Shown: positions 1 to 8,027, numbered from the stretch's first letter. The stretch: DNA of 9,616 bases from Spirochaetales bacterium (GCA_003233545.1 QILZ01000119.1:1-9616), one strand, 5' to 3'. The notes: generated by a model from the sequence alone, not told the origin. Translations and numbers: made by a program.

Positions 1-2786
1 GACATATAAAGGATCCTTGTTTCCGGGAATCCTGACTGCAGTTTCTCCGCCAGCTCCCGCCCGCTCATACCGGGCATAACCACATCTGTCAATACCATAT
101 GAATAAGATTATCATGGCTTTCTAATATCTCCATAGCTTTTTTGCCGTTCCGGGCTGTGAGCACCTTGTAGCCGAATCCAATCAGCATCCTCTCTGCCAT
201 ATTCCGAAGCGTTTCCTCATCTTCCACAACCAGAATCGTTTCCGATCCTGTAAACGACGTTTTGATAGATCGTCCTTTTTGTAAATCCCTGATATCTGCC
301 TTAACACCCGGAAGATAAACCTTAAATGTTGTCCCTTTCCCCTCTTCACTGTAAACCCATATATAACCATTATTCTGTTTAACAATACCATAGACAGTAG
401 AAAGCCCAAGGCCGGTTCCTCTTCCCATTTCCTTTGTTGTAAAAAAAGGTTCGAATATACGGGCCCGGGTCTCCCTGTCCATACCGATACCGCTGTCTGT
501 AACAGCCAGCATAACGTATAACCCCGGCTTGCTTTCCTTTCCGCGGGCCTGGAAATAGCCTCTGTCCAGTTCTACATTTGCCGTTTCAATAGTAAGCTTT
601 CCTCCCTTTGGCATGGCATCCCTGGCATTAACCGAAAGGTTCATAATCACCTGTTCGATTTGCCCGGGATCTGCTTTAATATTGCAGGGATCGGGTGCGT
701 AGGTTGTAACCAGCTCGATATCCTCCCCGATAAGACGGCGCAGTATCGTTTCCACTAAATTCATGGTTACACTGTTAAGGTTCATGATTTCGGGTAATAT
801 TAACTCCTTACGGCTAAAGGCGAGGAGCTGGTGCGTTAATGAAGCAGCACGCTGTCCGGCTTCTCGAATTTCTTTAAAGTTTTGACAAACAGATGAATTC
901 TTGTCTAAATTCATAAGACCGAAATCTGCGTTTCCAATAATGCTGGTAAGCAGGTTGTTAAAGTCATGGGCTATCCCGCCTGCAAGCACACCAATGGCTT
1001 CCATCTTCTGTGCCTGGCTAAGCTGAGCCTCTAGTTTTTGCTTCTCTTTTTCTGTCTTTTTGCGATCTGTAATATCTTCTGCAAGAACGAGCACGACCCT
1101 GTCTTCTGCTTCCGGATCCAGCAAAGCGACCCGAATATTACAGTCAAAAACCGAGCCGTCTTTTCTCACCCAGCGGGTTTCTATTTCGATCGACTTTTTT
1201 CCATATTTAAGAGCGTTAATGGCTTTCCCTGCCTGCTCATATTCCTCATAGGTCGGGTAGAGGATTCTGGCATTTTTCCCATGAAGTTCCTCCGAAGGAT
1301 AACCTAACATTCGGGACATGGTCTCGTTATGCCACTGAAGTACACGGTTTTTAACCAAACCAATACCAAGGGGTAATGCCTGAAATAATCTTATTAACCT
1401 ATCCTCGCTTTTCTTTAAAGCTTCTTCGGTCTTTTTTTGTCTCGTGATATCATTTACTAAAGATGCTATGCCTGTAACCCTGCCGTTAACATCTCTTAAG
1501 GCAGTGTTGTACCAATCACATATAATTCGTCTGCCGTCTCTCGTTATATTCTCGTTTATGTTTTGTGTACTGCCTTTCCCGGATATTAGATCGTTAAGAA
1601 TACTTTTAACTAATTCCTTTTGATCTTCAGGAACAATAAGTTCTATACCACGTTTGTCTATGGCTTCTTCTTTAGTGTAGCCAAATATGGCTTCGGCTGC
1701 CGGATTCCACTCAACAACTTTATTATTCAGATCCCAGAATATTGCCCCGACCGGTGTATTTAAAAGATGGGCAGAGAGCAGCTGTGTGCTCCTGCGCAAT
1801 GATTCATTCTTAATTCTTATTTCATAAGTTTTTTTTCTTACCTGCATTCTTGATATGGCTAAAATAAGAATAAAAAAAACAAGTATCACACCGATGATCT
1901 GCAGTACGGTTTTAAACCAGCCTGGTAATACTGCAACTGTTTTTTCGGTTATTCCCGCCTCAAAATATTTTTTAAGTAACTGGTAATAGATCGAGTTTTC
2001 ATCTTTTTTCAGCTTTTGCATGCGGTTGTTTATTCTTTTTAAAAGGATCTGAGTTTTTTTACCGTCTATCGGAAAAGCAAATTGCAGGCTAATGGGCTGG
2101 AAAATAATTGGAGTCATTTTAACCTGGAATTTCCTTGCATTTTTATTCCCGAAATTCCTGTTTGTTATTCCGGCATCAGCCCGGTTTTCTTCTATTGCTT
2201 TAAATACTTCCCTGTAACTATCCAGCTCTAAAAAAGTACAATTCAGGTTGAATTTAAGTGCAATTTCCCTGAATCCATCAGGTCCCTCAAGATTAACGCT
2301 TCCTTCAAGAGCAGCGATTTTTTTGTTTTTCAGATCAATTATGGATTTGATTTCTGTATTTTTTTTGTTAATATAGACCCTTGACCAACTCAAAAGAACA
2401 GGGGTTTTGGAAAAGGCATAAAGTTTACTGCGGTTCTCTGTAAATGCAACATCCGGCATTACATCTATCTCGTTATTTTTTAACCGGTTAAGATCTCCAA
2501 TCCATGTTCCCCGGATATATTTTATTTTCCAATTTTCTTTTTTAGCTATGTACTCTATAAGATCAGGCCAAAACCCGGCAACTTTAAGGTTTTTATTCAT
2601 AAATATTTTTGGCGGATTTGCATAAGCACCGACCTTTACCAATAAAGGTTCGCTCTCGGCGGCAACGGTTGTAAAAAAGGCATTAATCAGGAAGAATATC
2701 AACATAATACTAACAGACAAAAGAGAGGTTCGCTTTACACTATGAATGTCTTTATGAATAGTTATAAATGATTCTACTCTCTGCAT
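1..2786 (-). CDS. Hybrid sensor histidine kinase with periplasmic solute-binding domain, two PAS domains and receiver (3' end cut by window edge)
   Basis: The frame is open for 928 codons from ATG 2786 to the left edge. Residues about 20-42 are a hydrophobic signal/anchor segment. Residues about 47-285 resemble an SBP_bac_3 (periplasmic amino-acid-binding type) domain, with GTWIGDLNRLKNNEIDVMPD typical of such sensors. A second membrane segment follows W290 (about 293-313). PAS domains lie at about 335-446 and 465-572, each ending in a DIT(R/D) motif. The dimerisation domain has phospho-acceptor H607 in GGIAHDFNNLL. The ATPase domain has N720 (N box), DSGIGMD from 764, FEPFFTT and GRGTGLGLS. 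A receiver starts near 850 (LVVEDEE) with acceptor D901 in LTDVVMPGMSG. The start is preceded by a purine-rich GGGGGAAGAGA, and an in-frame TGA lies shortly upstream. It probably senses a periplasmic solute and phosphorylates its own receiver; the final partner is not in view. The family call is firm; the ligand is unknown. Confidence 0.93.
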   Translation of the reverse strand, partial: MQRVESFITIHKDIHSVKRTSLLSVSIMLIFFLINAFFTTVAAESEPLLVKVGAYANPPKIFMNKNLKVAGFWPDLIEYIAKKENWKIKYIRGTWIGDLNRLKNNEIDVMPDVAFTENRSKLYAFSKTPVLLSWSRVYINKKNTEIKSIIDLKNKKIAALEGSVNLEGPDGFREIALKFNLNCTFLELDSYREVFKAIEENRADAGITNRNFGNKNARKFQVKMTPIIFQPISLQFAFPIDGKKTQILLKRINNRMQKLKKDENSIYYQLLKKYFEAGITEKTVAVLPGWFKTVLQIIGVILVFFILILAISRMQVRKKTYEIRIKNESLRRSTQLLSAHLLNTPVGAIFWDLNNKVVEWNPAAEAIFGYTKEEAIDKRGIELIVPEDQKELVKSILNDLISGKGSTQNINENITRDGRRIICDWYNTALRDVNGRVTGIASLVNDITRQKKTEEALKKSEDRLIRLFQALPLGIGLVKNRVLQWHNETMSRMLGYPSEELHGKNARILYPTYEEYEQAGKAINALKYGKKSIEIETRWVRKDGSVFDCNIRVALLDPEAEDRVVLVLAEDITDRKKTEKEKQKLEAQLSQAQKMEAIGVLAGGIAHDFNNLLTSIIGNADFGLMNLDKNSSVCQNFKEIREAGQRAASLTHQLLAFSRKELILPEIMNLNSVTMNLVETILRRLIGEDIELVTTYAPDPCNIKADPGQIEQVIMNLSVNARDAMPKGGKLTIETANVELDRGYFQARGKESKPGLYVMLAVTDSGIGMDRETRARIFEPFFTTKEMGRGTGLGLSTVYGIVKQNNGYIWVYSEEGKGTTFKVYLPGVKADIRDLQKGRSIKTSFTGSETILVVEDEETLRNMAERMLIGFGYKVLTARNGKKAMEILESHDNLIHMVLTDVVMPGMSGRELAEKLQSGFPETRILYM

Positions 2787-2911
2787 CGATCTCTTCCCCC
2801 GGATTATTTCAACTCAAGAATATCTAATAATTCATTTATTTCAGATATATCTTCCTTTTCATTCTAAATGTAATTCCGCTTCAAGACCAGTAACTTTCAG
2901 TTAAATATTAA

Positions 2912-3088
2912 TTGTCATTAGCACTTTACGGCCATACCCGTTACCATAGAATTTTCGGGAATTCAATTATTCTGACAACCAAAGACGATCCATGGAGTTT
3001 TTTTAGAAGAAGTTTAACTATGCTCTTAGATGATGCTTCCTCAAATGGAAGAGATCAGGCGGAAGCCACGGAAAGAGAAGAATTGTAA
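2912..3088 (+). other. Unexplained open stretch, possible gene relic
   Basis: A plus-strand frame is open from a TTG at 2912, just after an in-frame TAA, to tandem stops TAA-TAG at 3086-3091. It encodes up to 58 residues. The translation looks protein-like, with acidic and polar runs such as TMLLDDASSNGRDQAEATE near its end, but there is no ATG before 3020 and no ribosome-binding site. The opposite strand is also open over part of the region, so the coding strand is uncertain. It could be the tail of a decayed gene, part of a dispersed repeat, or chance. I do not recognise the sequence. Confidence 0.2.
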
Positions 3089-3127
3089 TAGGGCCTTTTT
3101 TTTTACCCGCCTTTTCGGCTTACAATT
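3081..3127. repeat. Inverted repeat downstream of the operon, possible weak terminator
   Basis: AATTGTAA at 3081-3088 and TTACAATT at 3120-3127 are perfect 8-bp complementary arms around 31 bases. Inside, GCC and GGC triplets around GAAAA could form a smaller hairpin, and a nine-base T run sits at 3096-3104 on the plus strand. The element begins 11 bases beyond the stop codon of the barrel gene. It could end or protect the 3' end of the operon mRNA, but the stem is AT-rich and no clean U run follows it on the minus strand, so the terminator reading is tentative. Confidence 0.3.
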
Positions 3128-3138
3128 TTCCTGTATAT

Positions 3139-4599
3139 TTAAAAAGTGTATACAAACTTGATCTCTGCAAAATCGTTATTTTTATACTGCCCGAAATCCG
3201 TATCTGCATTCCCATTAAAGGAAGTATATAATGCTATTAAGTGTAAATCATCTGTAACTGCAAAATCCGCTTTAGGTCTTAGCATATAATCCTGATGTTC
3301 GAAGTTATAGGCACCATCGAATTCAAGCTTTAGAAGTTCGTTAAAAAATGTATCGGAGACAGACCATGCCAGAGTATTGCCGGTGTATATCCCGTCGCTT
3401 TTGTATTCTATATCTCCGTTTTCTATTTTCCCGCTGCCGAGAATATAGGAACCGATAATCTGAATATTCATGTATAAATTATGTATGGGTAAGTTTCTGT
3501 CTAAACCGGCAAGATACTGTATGGAATTGTTATGAACCATAGGCTCGTTGTTATTATAATCTGATGTCAGGTTGTAAGCTGCCTCCATCCATGTATTAAA
3601 TCCGAGAAAAACCGTGGATGCTTCCAGGCCGAAGGTGTTAACTCTATCGTACGAGATAATAACAGTTCCTTTCGATTCGAGGGAGGAAGTATCGATAATC
3701 GGGTCCCGTAAAAAGCCGAAGTAATCCGAAAAACCTAAATCCACCCCTGCAGCGGAGAAGGTGTAGCGGCCTGCAAACTGGCTGTATAGCAGAGTGTCCG
3801 TATCCGGTAGAATAAAGTGATCTTCGTTCTGTTTCTGCTGAGCTGCTGCGGATGCGGCAAGTCCTGCTGCCTGTACGGAACCGCCGGTTGCAGAAAGTAC
3901 GGACTGGTATGTGGAATTGTATGTATCGGCTACAAGCTTTGCAACGGCTGCAGACACCTGGTTCTGCAGTTTAGAAGCCTGTGCCGGAAACCAGGTACCT
4001 GTTTCGGGGTACAGGTCGGGAGTAAAAACCGGTTCATAGACAAATTCAAAATACCCCGTTTCACCCGCTGCTACTCCCAGTTTAAGCATTAGTTCGGAAA
4101 CCCTGCGGCCTAAATAATCCTGATTTATAAAGTCTCTGTAGTCATTTGCATTAAGCCTGTCTATTACATGCATACCGTCTCCCTTTCCCCATACTACCTT
4201 TGTATAACCTGCAAGTATGTCTATTGGTGAAAAGAAAAACCGTATATACGCTTCGTCGATTTTACCTGTAATACTGTTAAAGTTGTCGTTTATATTATTA
4301 TTCAGATTGATAACTGCCTTTGTCTCATCGCCTGAATATTTAAAATTAAGAACAGTTTGTGCATAAGGATAGAGCGGGATGGTATTAAGCAGCGTTTTTA
4401 AGTCACTGGAGTTTTTAACATTAATACCTTTAAGGGCATCCGGGTTAATCATATACCTGCTTCCGGTATCTATTTTGCCGCTTACAGATATAGGCGATTT
4501 ACCCCCTGTTTTCTTATTTGTATTAAAGAAAGAATTCTGTGCATAACCTGCGAAAGCGGAGAGAATAATCAAAACTGATATTAAAATTGTATTTTTCAT
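3139..4599 (-). CDS. Outer-membrane beta-barrel protein, DUF1302-like
   Basis: The product is 486 residues. Residues 1-20 form a signal peptide (MKN, hydrophobic core, ending AGYA). The mature part has many alternating amphipathic strands rich in Tyr, Phe and Asn and ends in KFVYTF, the terminal-aromatic signal of outer-membrane barrels. Residues 112-156 contain the hallmark IDEAYIRFFFSP...KVVWGKGDG...DRLNANDYRDF, close to the VWGK-D-NPxDY pattern of DUF1302 proteins. Residues about 206-260 are an unusual Ala/Gln-rich, probably helical insertion. GGGAG lies 8 bases before the ATG. The gene follows the LolA-like gene by 20 bases, so it is the last gene of the operon. By context it is the outer-membrane acceptor or exit of a hydrophobic-molecule transport route. 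The barrel call is firm; the exact family and cargo are less so. Confidence 0.82.
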   Translation of the reverse strand: MKNTILISVLIILSAFAGYAQNSFFNTNKKTGGKSPISVSGKIDTGSRYMINPDALKGINVKNSSDLKTLLNTIPLYPYAQTVLNFKYSGDETKAVINLNNNINDNFNSITGKIDEAYIRFFFSPIDILAGYTKVVWGKGDGMHVIDRLNANDYRDFINQDYLGRRVSELMLKLGVAAGETGYFEFVYEPVFTPDLYPETGTWFPAQASKLQNQVSAAVAKLVADTYNSTYQSVLSATGGSVQAAGLAASAAAQQKQNEDHFILPDTDTLLYSQFAGRYTFSAAGVDLGFSDYFGFLRDPIIDTSSLESKGTVIISYDRVNTFGLEASTVFLGFNTWMEAAYNLTSDYNNNEPMVHNNSIQYLAGLDRNLPIHNLYMNIQIIGSYILGSGKIENGDIEYKSDGIYTGNTLAWSVSDTFFNELLKLEFDGAYNFEHQDYMLRPKADFAVTDDLHLIALYTSFNGNADTDFGQYKNNDFAEIKFVYTF

Positions 4600-4619
4600 A
4601 GTTTTACTCCCTGGTTAAG

Positions 4620-5402
4620 TTAGTTCATTTTTCCACGTTTAAGAAATTGTACTGTAAACATATCTGCCGGAATATTTTTATCATACTCGATCTTTAAATT
4701 CGTGAGTATTGTACTTCTTCCGGATTGAATATTTTTCATAACTGTCTTATATGGAGTCCAGTACCCGTTAATCTTTTTAAAATTGTTCATGGTAAGAACC
4801 TTTTTAAGCTTCCCATTGGTATCGTACATCTCTACCTTAAGAATCATCCGGATATCCTTAGCTACCCATATTATGGTTTTTGAATAGTGGTAGCTGCCGG
4901 GGTGTTTCGGAATCGATTCTACAACATAGCAGTCGTGACCATTATAGGTTTCTTCTCTTAAAATAGTGTATGTATCTTCATCTATGTTTCTGCTGCTCAT
5001 ATCTGAGTAAGTGAATTCAGTACCCATAAAGGATTTGTTTCGGGCGGAAGCCGCTATTCTCCGTACTCTTTTCAGGGCGGGCAGATATATATGCTGATCA
5101 TCCGGTCTGCCTTTATTTTCCACAATTAAAAAACGGGTACCCTTTATGGATGACGGTTTGATGAAATTTATCAAAGACCTGTTCAGGCCTTTGCTGTTTT
5201 TTCTCGTCCACATTTCGAGAATGCGTGTCTTTTTTACGCCGTTTTTCCCAACTATATCTAACTGTATTGCGGCATGAGTTGTTTTCGGTGATGACTCCTC
5301 TTTTACCTTTTCCATGATATCTCTGCCGGAAAGTGCAGAGAGGTTTTGTGAAAGCAGTAAGATAAATAGCGCAGTGAGTGTGATAGTTAATTTCTTATTC
5401 AT
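4620..5402 (-). CDS. LolA-like outer-membrane lipoprotein-sorting family protein (periplasmic)
   Basis: I start it at ATG 5402, giving 260 residues, because GAGGAG lies 6 bases upstream and the protein then opens with a clean signal peptide (MNKK, hydrophobic core, cleavage probably near LSA-LSG at 23). A longer frame from 5450 would add 16 polar residues and bury the signal. The mature part has the signature of the LolA-like family (PF17131 type): FIKPSSIKGTRFLI at 80-93, then HIYLPALKRVRRIAASARN and FMGTEFTYSDM at 104-135. A later stretch is rich in strands (YSKTIIWVAKDIRMILKVEMYD). Family members fold as a half-barrel with a hydrophobic cavity that holds acyl chains. It overlaps the transporter gene by 8 bases (ATGAATAA), suggesting translational coupling. 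It probably carries cargo between the pump and the outer-membrane barrel. Whether it carries lipoproteins or free lipids is not shown. Confidence 0.88.
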   Translation of the reverse strand: MNKKLTITLTALFILLLSQNLSALSGRDIMEKVKEESSPKTTHAAIQLDIVGKNGVKKTRILEMWTRKNSKGLNRSLINFIKPSSIKGTRFLIVENKGRPDDQHIYLPALKRVRRIAASARNKSFMGTEFTYSDMSSRNIDEDTYTILREETYNGHDCYVVESIPKHPGSYHYSKTIIWVAKDIRMILKVEMYDTNGKLKKVLTMNNFKKINGYWTPYKTVMKNIQSGRSTILTNLKIEYDKNIPADMFTVQFLKRGKMN

Positions 5403-7953
5403 TATTTTCTCCTCTTTTTGTGTGTTTGATGATTTTGCTGTTCCGGACAAAGGATGTTCTGATGAATCCGGGTTTAAATAATTTCAGCAGAAACGGAATA
5501 ATAGTGAGCGATGCCAGTGAAGATACCACCATCGTTAATGTTATAAGAATACCGAGATACATAAGCGGCACGAGACTCGAGAATATTAAAACTGCAAATC
5601 CTGCCCCGACACTGGCAGCATTAAAGATTATGGCCTTACCGGTTGTAAGCAGTGTATTATGCGAAACTACTGCAAGATTGTCTGTTTTTGACCGTTCATA
5701 TTTATAGGCTGATAAAAAGTGGATGGTATAATCTATCCCGATTCCTACGGCGATGGATCCGACCATTGCCGTAGCTATATCCATTCGGATTCCAAAGAAT
5801 CCCATAACACCGAAGTTGATAAGGATTGTCAGCCCGATAGGAATAATACTGAACAGACCGGCTACCAGTGATTTGTAGTAGAATGTGAGTATGATAAAAA
5901 CGGCAATAAGAGAGATTAAAAAGCTTCTTATTGCACCGTTTACTATAAGATTGGTTAAATCATTCTGAACAATTGCAAAACCTGCTGTTTCGAGGCTGTA
6001 TCCTTTCGGAAGTCCCGATTTTGCAAATCTTTTAATTTCTCCTGTTATATCAGTGATATTTGCAGTACCTTTGGAGAGCAGTAATACCTGCATTCTTGCC
6101 ATTGAAGGTTCCAGAGCATCATCTGTCCAGTCGGATAGATTACCGGAGAACAGAAGCAGGTACTGCGAGATAAGATTCTTTAGCTGTTCCTTATCCGTCA
6201 TAGAGTATTTCGCTGTCGAGTACGGAATCTCGTAGTATGCCGCACCCTTGTAGTTAAGTTCTTTATTGATAAGTGCTATGAGTTCAGGTGTAGTTATATT
6301 TATGCTTCCTGCATGTGCATAGGCTCTGTTGAGTAAAGCTGCAAAATCCTGCGGGGACATTGCATTACGGGACGCCGGTTTTACGGATGTATCCGAATCG
6401 ATGTTATCTTTTAATGCCGGAACATGCATGGATTTATTCATTAGTTTTATAAAATCCGTGAAAGAAATTATCTTACCTATTTGCGGGAATTTTTTCTTAA
6501 GGTGCAGGGAAAGATTGTCCATAAATTTAAGTACTTCCGGGTTTGTAAGATCACCCGGTTTTTTCCCCTTTACAACAATGCTGAATGAATTGGTGCCGCT
6601 GAAATTTTTACGTAGAAATGTATCCGCCCTTACAATTTCGGTGTTCTTTTTAAAATAGTCGATCATTACATTATCTTTTACAAGATGCATACTGCCGTAT
6701 ATGGAAAAACCGACAACTATAAAAAAACCCATAATAAACCAGTCCGGACGGATTTGGATAAATCCATGAACGGCAGATAAAAGTTTCTCGAAAAATGTCA
6801 TCTTTGCAGAATTTTTGTGGTTTGGTTTATGTATGCTGTGTCTTACGAGAAGAAGAGCCGGGATAAATGTTATGGCAACAAGAAAGGCCGCACCCACACC
6901 GATTGCTGTAAAGATACCGAAATTTTTCATCGGGATGACCCTGCTTGCAGCAAGGGATCCGAAACCTGCTATAGTTGTAACAGCAGCAAGCAGAACAGGC
7001 ATGCCTATTTGTTTTACTGTTCCCTTTACAATTTCCCTATGACCGGCGGCAGTAATAATGCCTTCTGTTTTACGCATCTCATCATAGTAATAACTGACAA
7101 TATGAATCCCATAGGCGCTTCCCACCGCTACAAGAAGCACAGGAATAATTGTTCCTATAATGGAGAGTTCGACATTGAAAATAGCCATAATCCCAAGAGT
7201 CCAGATGGTGCTTATTACAACTGTAAGTGTCGGAAGAATAATACCTCCGGCCTTTTTAAAGGAGAGAAACAGGATAAGAAGAACTACAATTAAAACAAAA
7301 GGAATAAGGGTTCTGATGTCCCGATTCACATTTTGTGAAACTAAAACAATTATGGATGGCATACCTGCTATATAGAAATTAAATTCTTCATTACCATAAT
7401 TGTTCAGGACCTTCTTAATAGAATGGTAAATAACCTTTTCTTCGTCCTGTGTAATACCATTCTTAAGTTTTACGATTACCTGGGTGGCAGAGAAATCATC
7501 GGATATAAAATTACGTTTGTATAATTCCCATGAAAGCAGACGTTCGTGTATTTTGTAAAGCTGCCGGGTATCTCCTGTAAAATTTTCTCCTATAAGAGGC
7601 CCGACTTCCATACCTTCGGGAGTACCCGTTATAAAATCAGAATTTGTAAGGGAAATTACATTGGCCACATTATTAATAGCAGATATTTTATCTGTTAATT
7701 TTTTAACAAGGAGAATTCCTTTTTTCGAGATAATCGAGCCTTCCTTCGCCTGAACAGCAATATCCATTATTTCCTGATTACCGAATTGCTTCTGAAGCTT
7801 TTTAGTTGCCACAAGTGAGGGCTGGTTTTTAGGAATAAAGTTAAAATAATTATTATCTATCTTTAATCGAGGGAGCTGGAACATAAAAAATACGGTAATA
7901 CCTGTTACCACAACAATTATTATCCATGGATGCTTAAATATACGGTCTATCAT
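5395..7953 (-). CDS. RND/MMPL-family transporter, 12 membrane segments
   Basis: The product is 852 residues, normal for HpnN/MMPL-type exporters. It has two similar halves. In each, one membrane helix (11-28; about 406-424) precedes a large periplasmic domain (about 30-212; 425-670), followed by five helices (about 214-370; 673-826). The helix-4 motifs are VGSAYGIH at 277-284 and GIGIDYTIHF at 737-746. D741 in the second half matches the acidic proton-relay residue of RND pumps; the first half has Ser-Ala there. GAGGTG precedes the ATG by 4 bases. As first gene of the operon it sits directly behind the operator-bearing promoter. It should use the proton gradient to move a hydrophobic substrate from the inner membrane to the LolA-like partner. 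Substrate unknown: lipid, lipoprotein, hopanoid-like or toxic hydrophobe are all possible. Confidence 0.92.
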   Translation of the reverse strand: MIDRIFKHPWIIIVVVTGITVFFMFQLPRLKIDNNYFNFIPKNQPSLVATKKLQKQFGNQEIMDIAVQAKEGSIISKKGILLVKKLTDKISAINNVANVISLTNSDFITGTPEGMEVGPLIGENFTGDTRQLYKIHERLLSWELYKRNFISDDFSATQVIVKLKNGITQDEEKVIYHSIKKVLNNYGNEEFNFYIAGMPSIIVLVSQNVNRDIRTLIPFVLIVVLLILFLSFKKAGGIILPTLTVVISTIWTLGIMAIFNVELSIIGTIIPVLLVAVGSAYGIHIVSYYYDEMRKTEGIITAAGHREIVKGTVKQIGMPVLLAAVTTIAGFGSLAASRVIPMKNFGIFTAIGVGAAFLVAITFIPALLLVRHSIHKPNHKNSAKMTFFEKLLSAVHGFIQIRPDWFIMGFFIVVGFSIYGSMHLVKDNVMIDYFKKNTEIVRADTFLRKNFSGTNSFSIVVKGKKPGDLTNPEVLKFMDNLSLHLKKKFPQIGKIISFTDFIKLMNKSMHVPALKDNIDSDTSVKPASRNAMSPQDFAALLNRAYAHAGSINITTPELIALINKELNYKGAAYYEIPYSTAKYSMTDKEQLKNLISQYLLLFSGNLSDWTDDALEPSMARMQVLLLSKGTANITDITGEIKRFAKSGLPKGYSLETAGFAIVQNDLTNLIVNGAIRSFLISLIAVFIILTFYYKSLVAGLFSIIPIGLTILINFGVMGFFGIRMDIATAMVGSIAVGIGIDYTIHFLSAYKYERSKTDNLAVVSHNTLLTTGKAIIFNAASVGAGFAVLIFSSLVPLMYLGILITLTMVVSSLASLTIIPFLLKLFKPGFIRTSFVRNSKIIKHTKRGENNE
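5409..5414 (-). promoter_or_regulatory. Ribosome-binding site that sets the LolA-like start
   Basis: GAGGAG on the minus strand lies 6 bases before ATG 5402, inside the last codons of the transporter gene. It favours this ATG over the in-frame ATG at 5450, which would also spoil the signal peptide. Confidence 0.8.
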
Positions 7954-7957
7954 TTTT

Positions 7958-7963
7958 CACCTC
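7958..7963 (-). promoter_or_regulatory. Ribosome-binding site of the transporter gene
   Basis: GAGGTG on the minus strand stands 4 bases before ATG 7953 and supports that start, which also gives the usual short cytoplasmic N-terminus before the first membrane helix. Confidence 0.7.
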
Positions 7964-7979
7964 AGCTTGTTAATTATCC

Positions 7980-8009
7980 ATTATAAATGAACGAATGTTC
8001 GTTTTTTAA
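7980..8009 (-). promoter_or_regulatory. Probable promoter of the transport operon
   Basis: On the minus strand TTAAAA (8009-8004) and a perfect TATAAT (7985-7980) are separated by 18 bases. The -10 matches consensus fully and the -35 at four of six positions. Transcription would start near 7973, leaving a leader of about 20 bases that contains the GAGGTG site. The spacer is occupied by the inverted repeat described next, so a bound repressor would block RNA polymerase. Confidence 0.6.
7990..8003. promoter_or_regulatory. Inverted-repeat operator, TetR-like
   Basis: AACGAA-TG-TTCGTT is a perfect 6-bp inverted repeat around two bases. Short AT-flanked palindromes with a GAAC/GTTC core are typical of TetR/AcrR-family operators. 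It lies entirely between the -35 and -10 of the transport operon, the classic place for repression. No TetR-family gene is visible in the window, so the repressor would be encoded elsewhere. Naming the repressor family is inference; the repeat itself is plain in the sequence. Confidence 0.6.
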
Positions 8010-8027
8010 TTATGTCAGAAAACATAA
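8010..8027. promoter_or_regulatory. Second inverted repeat abutting the -35
   Basis: TTATGT-cagaaa-ACATAA has perfect 6-bp arms around six bases and starts directly upstream of the proposed -35 element. Its position suits an activator or a second repressor site. The arms are AT-rich, so chance is a real alternative. Confidence 0.3.

Larger units (their letters stand above)
2787..3138. other. Intergenic region between barrel gene and histidine kinase
   Basis: This 352-base gap separates two minus-strand genes. Next to the barrel gene it contains an inverted repeat with 8-bp arms and a poly-T/poly-A tract (3096-3104). Its middle holds a short open stretch on the plus strand, described separately. 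I found no convincing -35/-10 pair for the kinase on the minus strand. The half nearest the kinase is AT-rich, so an unrecognised promoter is possible; the gap length argues that the kinase is not simply the fourth gene of the operon. Confidence 0.6.

Noticed and set aside
3817..4092. Cys/Gly-rich plus-strand frame opposite the barrel gene
   Set aside because: It is the complement of the Ala/Gln-rich insertion; the Cys codons come from reversed Ala and Gln codons.
5403..5450. Upstream ATG start for the LolA-like protein
   Set aside because: It would place 16 polar residues before the signal peptide and lengthen the overlap with the transporter gene; the ATG at 5402 has the better ribosome-binding site.
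6817..7293. 158-codon plus-strand frame inside the transporter gene
   Set aside because: It is antisense to conserved membrane helices; its Cys/Lys/Asn-rich translation resembles no known protein and looks like a shadow frame.
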